In this document: piece after piece, positions 1 through 6,046 of the stretch
Position numbering within the stretch: position 1 is the first letter of the stretch
Layout: every line of letters starts with the position of its first letter
Source of the DNA: Streptomyces lilacinus
GTDB taxonomy: Bacteria; Actinomycetota; Actinomycetes; Streptomycetales; Streptomycetaceae
Assembly (NCBI GenBank): GCA_000715685.1
Contig: KL569452.1
Coordinates: 5,453-13,715, forward strand
Length of the DNA stretch: 8,263 nt
Direction of reading: 5' to 3'
Program-made: the position numbers and the translations under genes
Notes under the pieces: model-generated
Database searches by the model: none
The model's input: the letters and a program-made list of their open reading frames with translations, nothing else
Told to the model about the DNA's origin: nothing

Positions 1-80
1 GGCTGGAGCCGTACGGGAACGAGCCGCGGGTCGCGGAGCTGCGCGAGCGGGCGCGGCCGCTGCTGGTCGCCCCGGCCTGA
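1..80 (+). CDS. C-terminal end of an unidentified protein (partial)
   Basis: The frame beginning at base 3 is open to a TGA at 78-80 and encodes 25 residues starting LEPYGNEPRVAEL. Every one of its codons ends in G or C, the strong third-position signature of Streptomyces coding sequence, and the other frames lack this pattern. The residues form a charged, probably helical tail ending LLVAPA. The fragment is too short to assign to a family, so no function is offered. It runs in the same direction as lhgO but is 194 bases away, and a separate promoter candidate lies between them, so an operon is not required. Confidence 0.6.
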   Translation, partial: LEPYGNEPRVAELRERARPLLVAPA

Positions 81-86
81 GGCCCC

Positions 87-117
87 GCCGGGCACGCCGT
101 GTCGGGGTTCGCCCGGC
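87..117 (+). terminator. Possible weak hairpin terminator after the left-edge gene
   Basis: The arms GCCGGGC (87-93) and GCCCGGC (111-117) are exact inverted repeats, starting 7 bases after the stop codon. The loop is long (17 bases) and there is no T tract. In DNA this GC-rich such a pairing can easily occur by chance, so this is only a possibility. Confidence 0.2.
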
Positions 118-149
118 CCGCGCGCCCGCGGTTACCCGTGAGTGATCTC

Positions 150-163
150 ATCAGGCGCCTGAT
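150..163. promoter_or_regulatory. 14-bp perfect palindrome, candidate operator upstream of lhgO
   Basis: ATCAGGCGCCTGAT is a perfect 14-bp inverted repeat. Its last base is the first T of the TTGTCAGTG box at 163-171, so a protein bound here would sit against the upstream edge of the presumed promoter. Its size and symmetry suit a dimeric helix-turn-helix regulator. No regulator gene is present in the window to pair it with, and the regulator family cannot be named. Confidence 0.4.
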
Positions 164-185
164 TGTCAGTGGTACAGGTCATCAT
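163..185 (+). promoter_or_regulatory. Candidate PafBC-type (RecA-NDp) promoter for lhgO
   Basis: TTGTCAGTG at 163-171 is followed by exactly 8 bases and then CATCAT at 180-185. From memory, the actinobacterial RecA-independent DNA-damage promoter is TTGTCRgtg, N8, TAgcaT, which is recognised with the activator PafBC. The upstream half matches at all nine positions. The -10 half matches the key A and final T but has C in place of the first T. Transcription would start near base 192, giving lhgO a leader of about 80 bases. This is a pattern match only; no expression evidence is visible. Confidence 0.5.
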
Positions 186-262
186 GGGTGCGTGGGTGAG
201 GCGCTGAGGACGCTGATCGGCCGGTCGGGCGGCCGGGGGTCGTGGCGGCGGCGTGGGTGCGG

Positions 263-267
263 GGAGG
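263..267 (+). promoter_or_regulatory. Ribosome binding site that decides the lhgO start
   Basis: GGAGG lies 7 bases before the ATG at 275. This favours that ATG over the in-frame GTG at 242, which has no comparable site. Confidence 0.75.
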
Positions 268-274
268 TGATGTG

Positions 275-1483
275 ATGGCGGCGTACGACTGCGATGTGCT
301 GGTGGTCGGGGGCGGGATCGTGGGCCTGTCGACGGCGTACGCGATCACGCGGGCCGCGCCCGGCACGCGCGTCGTCGTACTGGAGAAGGAGAGCGCCCCG
401 GCGCGCCATCAGACCGGGCGGAACAGCGGAGTGATCCACAGCGGGATCTACTACCGGCCGGGGTCGTTCAAGGCGCGGTTCGCGGTGCGGGGCGCGGCGG
501 AGATGGTGAAGTTCTGCGCCGAGCACGGGCTGCCGCACGCGGTGACGGGCAAGTTGATCGTCGCCGTGGAGCGGTCCGAGCTGCCCCGGCTGCACGCCCT
601 GGCCCAGCGCGGCCGGGAGAACGGCATACCGGTGCGGGAGCTGGGTCCCGCGCAGATCGCGGAGTACGAGCCGGCGGTGCGGGGCGTCGGCGCGATCCAC
701 GTCGGCACGACGGGCGTGTGCGACTTCGGCGCGGTGGCGGGGCGGCTGGCGCGGCTGACGGAGGACGCCGAGGGCTCGGTGCGGTACGGCGCGGAGGTGC
801 GGCGGATCGGGCGGCGGGGCGCGACGGTCGCGGTGCGCACAGCCCGGGGCGAGGTGCTGCGGGCGCGGGCGCTGGTCAACTGCGCGGGGTTGTACAGCGA
901 CCGCGTGGCGCGGCTGGCGGGCGACGACCCCGGCATGCGGATCCTTCCGTTCCGGGGGGAGTACGCGGAGCTGGTGCCCTCGCGCGCGGGGCTGGTGCGC
1001 GGGTTGGTCTATCCGGTGCCCGACCCGGCGTTCCCGTTCCTGGGCGTCCACCTCACCCGGGGCATCGACGGCCGCGTGCACCTGGGGCCGAACGCGGTGC
1101 CGGCGCTCGCCCGCGAGGGGTACGGCCGGTGGACGGTGCGGCCGGGCGAGCTGGCGGAGACGGTCGCCTACCCGGGCGTGTGGCGGATGGCCCGGCGCCA
1201 CTGGCGGTACGGGGCGGGCGAGATACGCCGGTCGCTGTCGCGCGGTGCCTTCACGGAGGCGGTGCGACGGCTGCTGCCGGAGGTGACGGAGGACGACCTC
1301 ATACCGGCGCCGGCGGGGGTGCGGGCGCAGGCGGTGCTGCGCGACGGGACACTCGTGGACGACTTCCTCTTCGCGGAGTCGCCGCGCGTGGTCCACGTGC
1401 TGAACGCGCCCTCGCCGGCGGCGACGGCGTCCCTGCCGATCGGGCGGGAGGTCGCCCGCCGGGTGCTGGCGGGGCTGCGCTGA
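275..1483 (+). CDS. lhgO: L-2-hydroxyglutarate oxidase, FAD-dependent (LhgO/L2HGDH family)
   Basis: This is a 402-residue flavoprotein of the DAO-type oxidoreductase superfamily. The family oxidises L-2-hydroxyglutarate to 2-oxoglutarate and passes electrons to an acceptor, in E. coli the respiratory chain. Residues 7-17 form the Rossmann dinucleotide motif VVGGGIVG, and E37 ends the second strand, where it should bind the FAD ribose. HQTGRNSGVIHSGIYY at 45-60 is the family signature, and the C-terminal stretch with VLNAPSPAATASLPIG is also typical. Length matches E. coli LhgO (about 420). There is no signal peptide. The ATG at 275 is chosen for its ribosome binding site; a GTG at 242 would add 11 residues. 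The coding strand favours G-ending codons, unlike trmB and prsW. It converges with the GH16 gene 56 bases away. Family confidence is high; the precise hydroxyacid substrate is inferred. Confidence 0.9.
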   Translation: MAAYDCDVLVVGGGIVGLSTAYAITRAAPGTRVVVLEKESAPARHQTGRNSGVIHSGIYYRPGSFKARFAVRGAAEMVKFCAEHGLPHAVTGKLIVAVERSELPRLHALAQRGRENGIPVRELGPAQIAEYEPAVRGVGAIHVGTTGVCDFGAVAGRLARLTEDAEGSVRYGAEVRRIGRRGATVAVRTARGEVLRARALVNCAGLYSDRVARLAGDDPGMRILPFRGEYAELVPSRAGLVRGLVYPVPDPAFPFLGVHLTRGIDGRVHLGPNAVPALAREGYGRWTVRPGELAETVAYPGVWRMARRHWRYGAGEIRRSLSRGAFTEAVRRLLPEVTEDDLIPAPAGVRAQAVLRDGTLVDDFLFAESPRVVHVLNAPSPAATASLPIGREVARRVLAGLR

Positions 1484-1539
1484 CGGGACGGCGTACGGGG
1501 TGCCTCGGCGGAGTGACCAGCGGGCTGATCGCGGGGTGA

Positions 1540-2577
1540 TCAGCGGCGTTCCGGGGCGTACACGCGGACGTAGTCGACCAGCATGGGGGCCGGGAAGGGG
1601 GTGGAGCGGTCCGGCGGGCCGGGCCAGTCGCCGCCCACGGCGAGGTTGAGCAGCAGGTAGTGGGGGTGGTCGAAGACCCACTTCTGGCCGCGCCGCAGCT
1701 GTGCGGCGCTCGCGCTGCCGTACGGCCTGCCGTCGACGTACCAGGTGATCTTTCCGGGCAGCCAGTCCACGCGGTAGGTGTGGAAGTCGTCGGCGAGGCT
1801 CCGCCCGCGGGCCGGCTCGGTGTGTCGCTCGATGCCCTGGGCGACGTAGCCGGGGCCGTGCACGGCGCCGTGCACGGTGGTGGGCTGACGACCGAGGGCC
1901 TCCATGACGTCGATCTCGCCGTTGGCGGGCCAGGCGACCCGGTCGGAGTCGGCGCCCATCATCCAGAAGGCGGGCCACGTCCCCTTCCCCCTGGGCACCT
2001 TGATCCGTGCCTCGAAGCGCCCGTAGGCCCGGGCGAAGCGGCCCTTGGTCTTGATCCGTCCCGAGGTGATGTCGCAGGGGCCGACGCCGCCGCACCGCAT
2101 GCCGCGCAGGCGCTCGTGGCGGGCGGTGAGGGCGAGGTGCCCGTGGCCGTCGAGGGAGACGTTCTCGGGGCGGTCCGTGTAGTACTGCCACTCGTGGTTG
2201 CCCCACTGGGGCTCCCCGCCCCGGTCGAAGACCCACCTGGCCCCGTCGGGGCGCTGCCGGGCGGGGCCCTGGAACTCGTCGGACCAGACCAGCTTCCACG
2301 CGGCGGGGTCGGCCGCGGCCGCCCGGGCCCGTACGCCGTGCGCGGGCCGCTGCGATCCGAGGGCGGCACCGCCGCGTACGGCCGCGGGACCTGCCGGGGT
2401 CCCGGGCCCCGAGAGGCTCCCGATGTCCGAGAGGCTCCCGGTGCCGGCCGCGCGGAGGCCGGCACCGAGGGCCGTGACGTCCTCGCGGGCCGTCTCGGAG
2501 CCCGCGATCAGTACTGCGGCGGCGGCCAGCAGGGCCGCCACGCCGGGGAGCTTCGCGGTGAAGCGGCGCAGTCGCAT
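1540..2577 (-). CDS. Secreted glycoside hydrolase family 16 enzyme (probable endo-beta-1,3-glucanase)
   Basis: This encodes 345 residues. The N-terminus MRLRRFTAKLPG plus a hydrophobic Ala/Leu stretch (about 12-26) is a signal peptide; the RRFTAK portion is weakly Tat-like but Sec is more likely. A Gly/Ser/Pro-rich linker follows (about 30-90). The GH16 beta-jelly-roll runs from WKLVWSDEF (94) to VDYVRVYAPE near the C-terminus. The catalytic motif GEIDVME supplies nucleophile E221, D223 and acid/base E226, and LLLNLAVGGDWPG is the usual family strand. GH16 enzymes cleave beta-1,3 or beta-1,3/1,4 glucans; laminarin-type beta-1,3-glucan is the likeliest substrate, but agar and other specificities occur in the family. 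There is no carbohydrate-binding module, so this is a compact form. The ATG at 2577 has a ribosome binding site GAGGGA 9 bases upstream, whereas extending to 2718 would bury the signal peptide. Confidence 0.9.
   Translation of the reverse strand: MRLRRFTAKLPGVAALLAAAAVLIAGSETAREDVTALGAGLRAAGTGSLSDIGSLSGPGTPAGPAAVRGGAALGSQRPAHGVRARAAAADPAAWKLVWSDEFQGPARQRPDGARWVFDRGGEPQWGNHEWQYYTDRPENVSLDGHGHLALTARHERLRGMRCGGVGPCDITSGRIKTKGRFARAYGRFEARIKVPRGKGTWPAFWMMGADSDRVAWPANGEIDVMEALGRQPTTVHGAVHGPGYVAQGIERHTEPARGRSLADDFHTYRVDWLPGKITWYVDGRPYGSASAAQLRRGQKWVFDHPHYLLLNLAVGGDWPGPPDRSTPFPAPMLVDYVRVYAPERR
2409..2440. repeat. Short in-frame direct repeat in the GH16 linker
   Basis: CCGAGAGGCTCCCG occurs at 2409-2422 and again at 2427-2440, an 18-base period equal to six codons. 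On the minus strand it encodes the duplicated linker peptide GSLSDI/GSLSGP. This looks like a recent slippage duplication in a low-constraint linker. Confidence 0.7.
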
Positions 2578-2586
2578 GAGTCGTCG

Positions 2587-2592
2587 TCCCTC
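2587..2592 (-). promoter_or_regulatory. Ribosome binding site of the GH16 gene
   Basis: On the minus strand GAGGGA precedes the ATG at 2577 by 9 bases and fixes the start directly before the signal peptide. It overlaps by one base a 10-bp palindrome, CGAGATCTCG at 2592-2601, so a protein bound there could interfere with transcription or translation. Confidence 0.7.
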
Positions 2593-2608
2593 GAGATCTC
2601 GCCGTCCG

Positions 2609-2641
2609 GCCAGGGGGAAGCCAGGGAAAAGCCAGGGGGGA
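2609..2641. repeat. Three tandem 11-bp direct repeats upstream of the GH16 gene
   Basis: The repeats are GCCAGGGGGAA (2609-2619), GCCAGGGAAAA (2620-2630) and GCCAGGGGGGA (2631-2641): three identical heptamers GCCAGGG separated by 4-base spacers. On the GH16 strand they read CCCTGGC. They end 31 bases before the GH16 start codon. Repeats every 11 bp sit on one face of the helix, an arrangement known for winged-helix activators such as SARP-type regulators and PhoP. Which regulator, if any, binds here is inference. Confidence 0.6.
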
Positions 2642-2780
2642 TCGTATGGGCGCGCCCCGTACGCGGCCCGGCCACCACGCGCCGGCGCCGGCCGCCCACC
2701 GGATCGGCGGACACGCATTCGTCCGGTTGTCCCCCAGCGGTTGTCGTGTTCTCCACATCAGGGGTCCGGCGGGTCGCCCG

Positions 2781-2786
2781 TAGACT
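2781..2786 (+). promoter_or_regulatory. Candidate -10 box of trmB
   Basis: TAGACT fits the Streptomyces vegetative -10 pattern (TAGRRT-like) and lies just upstream of GGAGGAA (2787-2793) and the GTG start at 2796. Transcription would begin near 2793, leaving almost no leader, so the GGAGG would then lie outside the mRNA. No good -35 hexamer is seen at the normal distance (2758-2763 reads TCAGGG). A start farther upstream that keeps the ribosome binding site in the mRNA remains possible. Confidence 0.4.
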
Positions 2787-2795
2787 GGAGGAACT

Positions 2796-3605
2796 GTGTC
2801 CGAGAACCACGCCTCCACCGCTTCCGCCGCCCGCCCGGTCCCGGCCGTCCCGGCCCCCGCCCGCGCCCGGCGGGAACCGATGTTCCCCGAGGGCCCCGCG
2901 CCGGATCCGGCGGGCTCGCACCACGAGCGCCGCATCCGCTCCTTCCAGCCGCGCCGCAGCCGGGTCACGCCCGGCCAGGGCGACGCGCTGCGTCGTCTGT
3001 GGCCGAAGTGGGGCCTGGACATCGACGGGCTGAGCAAGCTGGACCTCGGCGAGCTCTTCGGCGACCCCGAACTGCCCGTCGTCCTGGAGATCGGCTTCGG
3101 CATGGGCGAGGCGACGGCCAAGATGGCGGCCGCCGACCCCGGCACCGGCATCCTCGCCTGCGACGTGCACACCCCCGGCCAGGGCAACCTGCTCAACCTC
3201 GCCGATCAGAACGGCCTCACCAACGTCCGGGTGGCCAACGGCGACGCGATCATCCTGCTCCGCGAGATGCTCGCCCCCGACGCCCTCGCCGGCATCCGCG
3301 TCTACTTCCCGGACCCGTGGCCGAAGAAGCGGCACCACAAGCGCCGGCTGATCCAGCCGGAGTTCCTGGCCCTGGCCGCCACGCGGCTCGCGCCGGGCGG
3401 GCTGCTGCACTGCGCGACGGACTGGGAGCCGTACGCCGAGCAGATGCTGGAGGTGCTCTCGGCCGCCCCGGACTTCGAGAACACCCAGCCCGACGGCGGC
3501 TACGCCCCGCGTCCGGACTTCCGTCCGCTGACCCGGTTCGAGGGTCAGGGCCTGGACAAGGGCCACGTGGTGCACGACCTGCTCTTCCGCCGCCGCGGCG
3601 CGTAG
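2796..3605 (+). CDS. trmB: tRNA (guanine-N7-)-methyltransferase, TrmB
   Basis: This encodes 269 residues. TrmB transfers a methyl group from S-adenosylmethionine to N7 of guanosine 46 in the variable loop of tRNAs. Visible signatures are RIRSF (46-50), SAM-binding motif I EIGFGMGE (98-105), the family hallmark FPDPWPKKRHHKRRL (171-185), CATDWEPYA (206-214) and TRFEGQG (246-252). The first 40 or so residues are Pro/Ala/Arg-rich, lack counterparts in shorter TrmB proteins, and are probably disordered. The GTG at 2796 is preceded by GGAGGAA. An ATG at 2880, codon 29, is an alternative start that would remove most of this extension. The gene is divergent from the GH16 gene and 72 bases upstream of prsW. 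Identification is firm; the exact N-terminus is less so. Confidence 0.95.
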   Translation: MSENHASTASAARPVPAVPAPARARREPMFPEGPAPDPAGSHHERRIRSFQPRRSRVTPGQGDALRRLWPKWGLDIDGLSKLDLGELFGDPELPVVLEIGFGMGEATAKMAAADPGTGILACDVHTPGQGNLLNLADQNGLTNVRVANGDAIILLREMLAPDALAGIRVYFPDPWPKKRHHKRRLIQPEFLALAATRLAPGGLLHCATDWEPYAEQMLEVLSAAPDFENTQPDGGYAPRPDFRPLTRFEGQGLDKGHVVHDLLFRRRGA

Positions 3606-3606
3606 C

Positions 3607-3643
3607 GCCCGGCCGGGCACGGCCTCGCGGGCGGAAAACCGCC
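3607..3643 (+). terminator. Palindrome plus short hairpin between trmB and prsW
   Basis: One base after the trmB stop codon is the perfect palindrome GCCCGGCCGGGC (3607-3618). It is followed by a 5-bp stem with an AAAA loop (GGCGG/CCGCC, 3630-3643). There is no T tract. Together they could attenuate read-through into prsW, consistent with prsW having its own promoter just downstream, but this is weak evidence for termination. Confidence 0.3.
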
Positions 3644-3644
3644 G

Positions 3645-3671
3645 TTGGCACGGTCGGCCCTTGGTTAGGGT
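3645..3671 (+). promoter_or_regulatory. Candidate promoter of prsW, probably leaderless
   Basis: TTGGCA (3645-3650) and TAGGGT (3666-3671) are separated by 15 bases, somewhat shorter than ideal. The GTG start at 3678 lies 7 bases after the -10 box, where transcription would be expected to begin. No Shine-Dalgarno sequence precedes the GTG. This combination is typical of leaderless genes, which are common in actinobacteria. Confidence 0.5.
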
Positions 3672-3677
3672 CGTGGC

Positions 3678-5015
3678 GTGCATGCGCCCCTGCCCCTTCC
3701 GCAGTCCCAACCGCCCGTGCCGGCGATGCCGCCGATGCCCCCGGCATCGCCGGAGAGCCGGCACTACCGACCACGCCGCGCCCTGTGGGACACCCTCTGG
3801 GACAACAAGGCGGTGCGGGTCGGCGGAGTGTTCCTGCTGCTCGCCCTGTGCGGCCTGATCATCCTCGCGCTCGTCCGCGAGCAGACCGGCACCGAGGGCT
3901 TCCTGGTGGGCCTGGGCCTGGCCGTGCTGCCCGTGCCACTGCTCATAGCCGCGTTCCGCTGGATGGACCGCGTCGACCCCAAGCCCTGGCGGAGCCTGGT
4001 CTTCGCCTTCGCCTGGGGCGCCTGCGCGGCCACCCTCGTCGCCCTGCTGGCCAACGGCTACGCCACGAAGTGGCTGCTGACCAGCGTCGACGTCGCCCAG
4101 GGAGCCGACCCCTCCAGCTGGAGCGCCACCTTCGTGGCGCCCGTGGTGGAGGAGAGCGCCAAGGCAGCGGCGATCCTCCTGCTGTACCTCTTCCGGCGGC
4201 GCGACTTCAACGGCATCGTCGACGGCGTCGTCGTCGCGGGCATCACGGCCACGGGCTTCGCGTTCACCGAGAACATCCTCTACCTCGGCAACGCCTTCGC
4301 CTCGGACCAGAGCTTCGGCCACAGCGGTCTGCCGTCGACGACGGCCGCGACCTTCTTCATCCGCGTGCTGATGTCGCCGTTCGCGCACCCGCTCTTCACG
4401 TCGATGACGGGCCTCGGATTCGGCCTGGCCGCCACGCTCGCGGCCCGGCGGCGCGTCCTGCGGGTGGTCGTCCCCGTCGCCGCCCTGCTGACGGCCATGC
4501 TCCTGCACGCGCTGTGGAACGGCTCGGCGACGCTGCCGGGCATCGGCTTCCTGGCGGTCTACGCGCTGTTCATGGTGCCGGTGTTCGGGCTGCTGACCTG
4601 GCTGGTGATCTGGTCGCGGCAGAACGAGCTGCACACCCTGCGCGTGCACCTCCCCGCCTACCAGGCCGCGGGCTGGCTCACCCCGCCCGAGCCGCTGGCC
4701 CTGGCCTCCATGCGCGCCCGCGGCATCGCCCGCGACCTGGCCCGGCGCACCGGGGGCACGGCGGCGGCCCGCGCCGTCGCCGAGTACATATCCTTCGCGA
4801 CCTCGCTGGCCTTCCTGCGCCACCGGGCGCACCGGGGCGCGCCGGATCCCGACTTCACGGCGCGCGAGCAGGAGCTCCTCCACCACCTCTGGCAGCGCAA
4901 GCACATAGCCCAACCGGCCCTGGCCCAGGCCACGGCGGCCGTCCCCCGCCCCTTCGCGCCGCCGGCCCAGCCGTGGGGCCACACCTGGCCGGGGGCGCCG
5001 GGGCAGTACCGCTAG
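3678..5015 (+). CDS. PrsW-family intramembrane glutamic-type protease
   Basis: This encodes a 445-residue membrane protein. PrsW of Bacillus subtilis cleaves the anti-sigma factor RsiW; the target of this actinobacterial relative is unknown. About eight hydrophobic segments lie between residues 48 and 312. Family motifs are EESAK (E158, E159, K162), FTEN (196-199), SPFAHP with H237, and LLHALWNG with H277. All sit in or next to membrane segments and probably form the active site. The N-terminal 35 residues are Pro-rich and cytosolic-looking, and a roughly 130-residue C-terminal tail contains a charged helical stretch and ends in a Pro/Gly-rich tail. B. subtilis PrsW (about 220 residues) lacks such extensions. 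The GTG start is supported by the adjacent -10 box; no sigma/anti-sigma pair lies nearby. Family confidence is high, protease activity and target are inferred. Confidence 0.9.
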   Translation: MHAPLPLPQSQPPVPAMPPMPPASPESRHYRPRRALWDTLWDNKAVRVGGVFLLLALCGLIILALVREQTGTEGFLVGLGLAVLPVPLLIAAFRWMDRVDPKPWRSLVFAFAWGACAATLVALLANGYATKWLLTSVDVAQGADPSSWSATFVAPVVEESAKAAAILLLYLFRRRDFNGIVDGVVVAGITATGFAFTENILYLGNAFASDQSFGHSGLPSTTAATFFIRVLMSPFAHPLFTSMTGLGFGLAATLAARRRVLRVVVPVAALLTAMLLHALWNGSATLPGIGFLAVYALFMVPVFGLLTWLVIWSRQNELHTLRVHLPAYQAAGWLTPPEPLALASMRARGIARDLARRTGGTAAARAVAEYISFATSLAFLRHRAHRGAPDPDFTAREQELLHHLWQRKHIAQPALAQATAAVPRPFAPPAQPWGHTWPGAPGQYR

Positions 5016-5027
5016 GGGGTGCTTCAC

Positions 5028-5064
5028 ATGCCGGACGGGCTGACTTTGTCAGCCCGTCCGGCAT
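5028..5064. terminator. Strong bidirectional hairpin terminator between convergent genes
   Basis: ATGCCGGACGGGCTGAC (5028-5044) and GTCAGCCCGTCCGGCAT (5048-5064) pair perfectly over 17 bp around a TTT loop. The element lies 12 bases after the prsW stop and 8 bases before the end of the AKR gene on the other strand, so it can serve both. Only a short T run (TTTATGG) follows on + and none on -, as is usual in Streptomyces. The TCAGCCCGTCCGGC core is, from memory, part of a very common Streptomyces intergenic repeat. Confidence 0.9.
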
Positions 5065-5072
5065 TTATGGAC

Positions 5073-6017
5073 CTACGCCGACGCCTCCGTCAGCTTCGCC
5101 AGCTCCGCATCCGTCAGGCGCAAATCCGTCACCGCCAGGAGCGGCGGCAGTTGCTCCACCGTGCGGGCGCTGGCCAGCGGCGTGGCGACGGTGGGCTGGG
5201 CGGCGAGCCAGGCCAGGGCGACGGTGGCGAGCTCGGCGTCGTGAGCGGCCGCGACCTCGTCGAGGGCGGCGAGGACCTTGCGGCCGCGCTCGGTGTCGAC
5301 GTACTTGGCGGCGCCCCCCGAGCGGGCGCTGTCGACGGTGACGCCGGGGCGGTACTTGCCGGTGAGGAAGCCGGATGCCAGGGCGAAGTACGGGACGGCG
5401 GCCAGGCCGTGGGCCGCGGCGACCGACGCCAGGTCGCCCTCGTAGGTGTCGCGGGAGACCAGGCTGTAGTGGGGCTGGATCGCGACGTACTTGGCCAGGC
5501 CCGCAGTGTCGGAGAAGTCGAGGGAGGCCGCGAGGCGCTCGGCGCCGATGTTGGAGGCGGCGATCTCGCGGACCTTGCCCTCCTTCACCAGCCCGTCCAG
5601 GGTCGTGATGATGTCCTCCACCGGCACCGAGGTGTCGTCGACGTGGGTGTAGTAGAGGTCGATGTAGTCCGTGCGCAGGCGGCGCAGGGAGGCCTCGACG
5701 TCCGCCTTGATGGTGGCGGGGGCCAGGCCGCGGTACTCGGGGACGCCGTTGCCGACCTTGGTGGCGACGACGATGTCCGCGCGGTTGCCGCGGTCGGCCA
5801 TCCAGTTGCCGATGATGGTCTCGGATTCGCCGCCCTCGTTTCCGGGGACCCAGGCGGAGTAGACGTCGGCGGTGTCGAGGAAATTGCCGCCGGCCTCGGC
5901 GTAGGCGTCGAGCACGGCGAAGGACTGCTTCTCGTCGGCCGTCCAGCCGAACACGTTGCCGCCGAGGGCCAGCGGGTGGACGGAGAGCGTGCCGATGGTG
6001 CGGTGATTGTCAGCCAT
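5073..6017 (-). CDS. Aldo/keto reductase
   Basis: This encodes 314 residues forming an NADPH-dependent TIM-barrel reductase that acts on carbonyl compounds in the cytoplasm. The catalytic tetrad is complete: D48 and Y53 in DTADVY, K87 in VVATKVG and H125 in LYYTHVDD. RRLRTDYIDLYY (112-123) is a typical family stretch, and the cofactor region is around ALASGFLTGKY (212-222). The N-terminus (IGTLSVHPLALGGNVFGW) resembles the class that includes AKR11/12-type and YajO-like enzymes. The ATG at 6017 gives the normal N-terminus; an in-frame GTG at 6032 would add five residues, and neither has a strong ribosome binding site. It follows the MFS gene by 29 bases on the same strand, suggesting co-transcription, and ends at the shared terminator. 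The physiological substrate cannot be told from sequence. Confidence 0.93.
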   Translation of the reverse strand: MADNHRTIGTLSVHPLALGGNVFGWTADEKQSFAVLDAYAEAGGNFLDTADVYSAWVPGNEGGESETIIGNWMADRGNRADIVVATKVGNGVPEYRGLAPATIKADVEASLRRLRTDYIDLYYTHVDDTSVPVEDIITTLDGLVKEGKVREIAASNIGAERLAASLDFSDTAGLAKYVAIQPHYSLVSRDTYEGDLASVAAAHGLAAVPYFALASGFLTGKYRPGVTVDSARSGGAAKYVDTERGRKVLAALDEVAAAHDAELATVALAWLAAQPTVATPLASARTVEQLPPLLAVTDLRLTDAELAKLTEASA

Positions 6018-6046
6018 ACGACGTGTCAACACCCCTACCGGGCCCG

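Noticed and set aside
2643..2663. GC-rich inverted repeat around GGGCGCGCCC in the GH16-trmB control region
   Set aside because: The perfect part is only 10 bp of G/C, and the flanking CGTA/TACG are out of register by one base; such symmetry is common by chance here.
2741..2763. A second damage-type promoter (TTGTCGTGT) upstream of trmB
   Set aside because: The three bases after TTGTCG do not fit, and the position 8 bases downstream reads TCAGGG, which does not resemble TAnnnT.
182..3196. A 1004-codon open frame on the minus strand crossing lhgO, the GH16 gene and trmB
   Set aside because: The product is Arg/Pro/Gly-rich nonsense with no domain. It runs antisense or out of frame to three genes with clear motifs, as expected of spurious open frames in GC-rich DNA.
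2198..5341. A 1047-codon open frame on the plus strand, and an 839-codon minus-strand frame at 2508-5027
   Set aside because: Both overlap trmB and prsW in the wrong frame or on the wrong strand, have low-complexity Arg/Ala/Gly composition, and lack recognisable domains.
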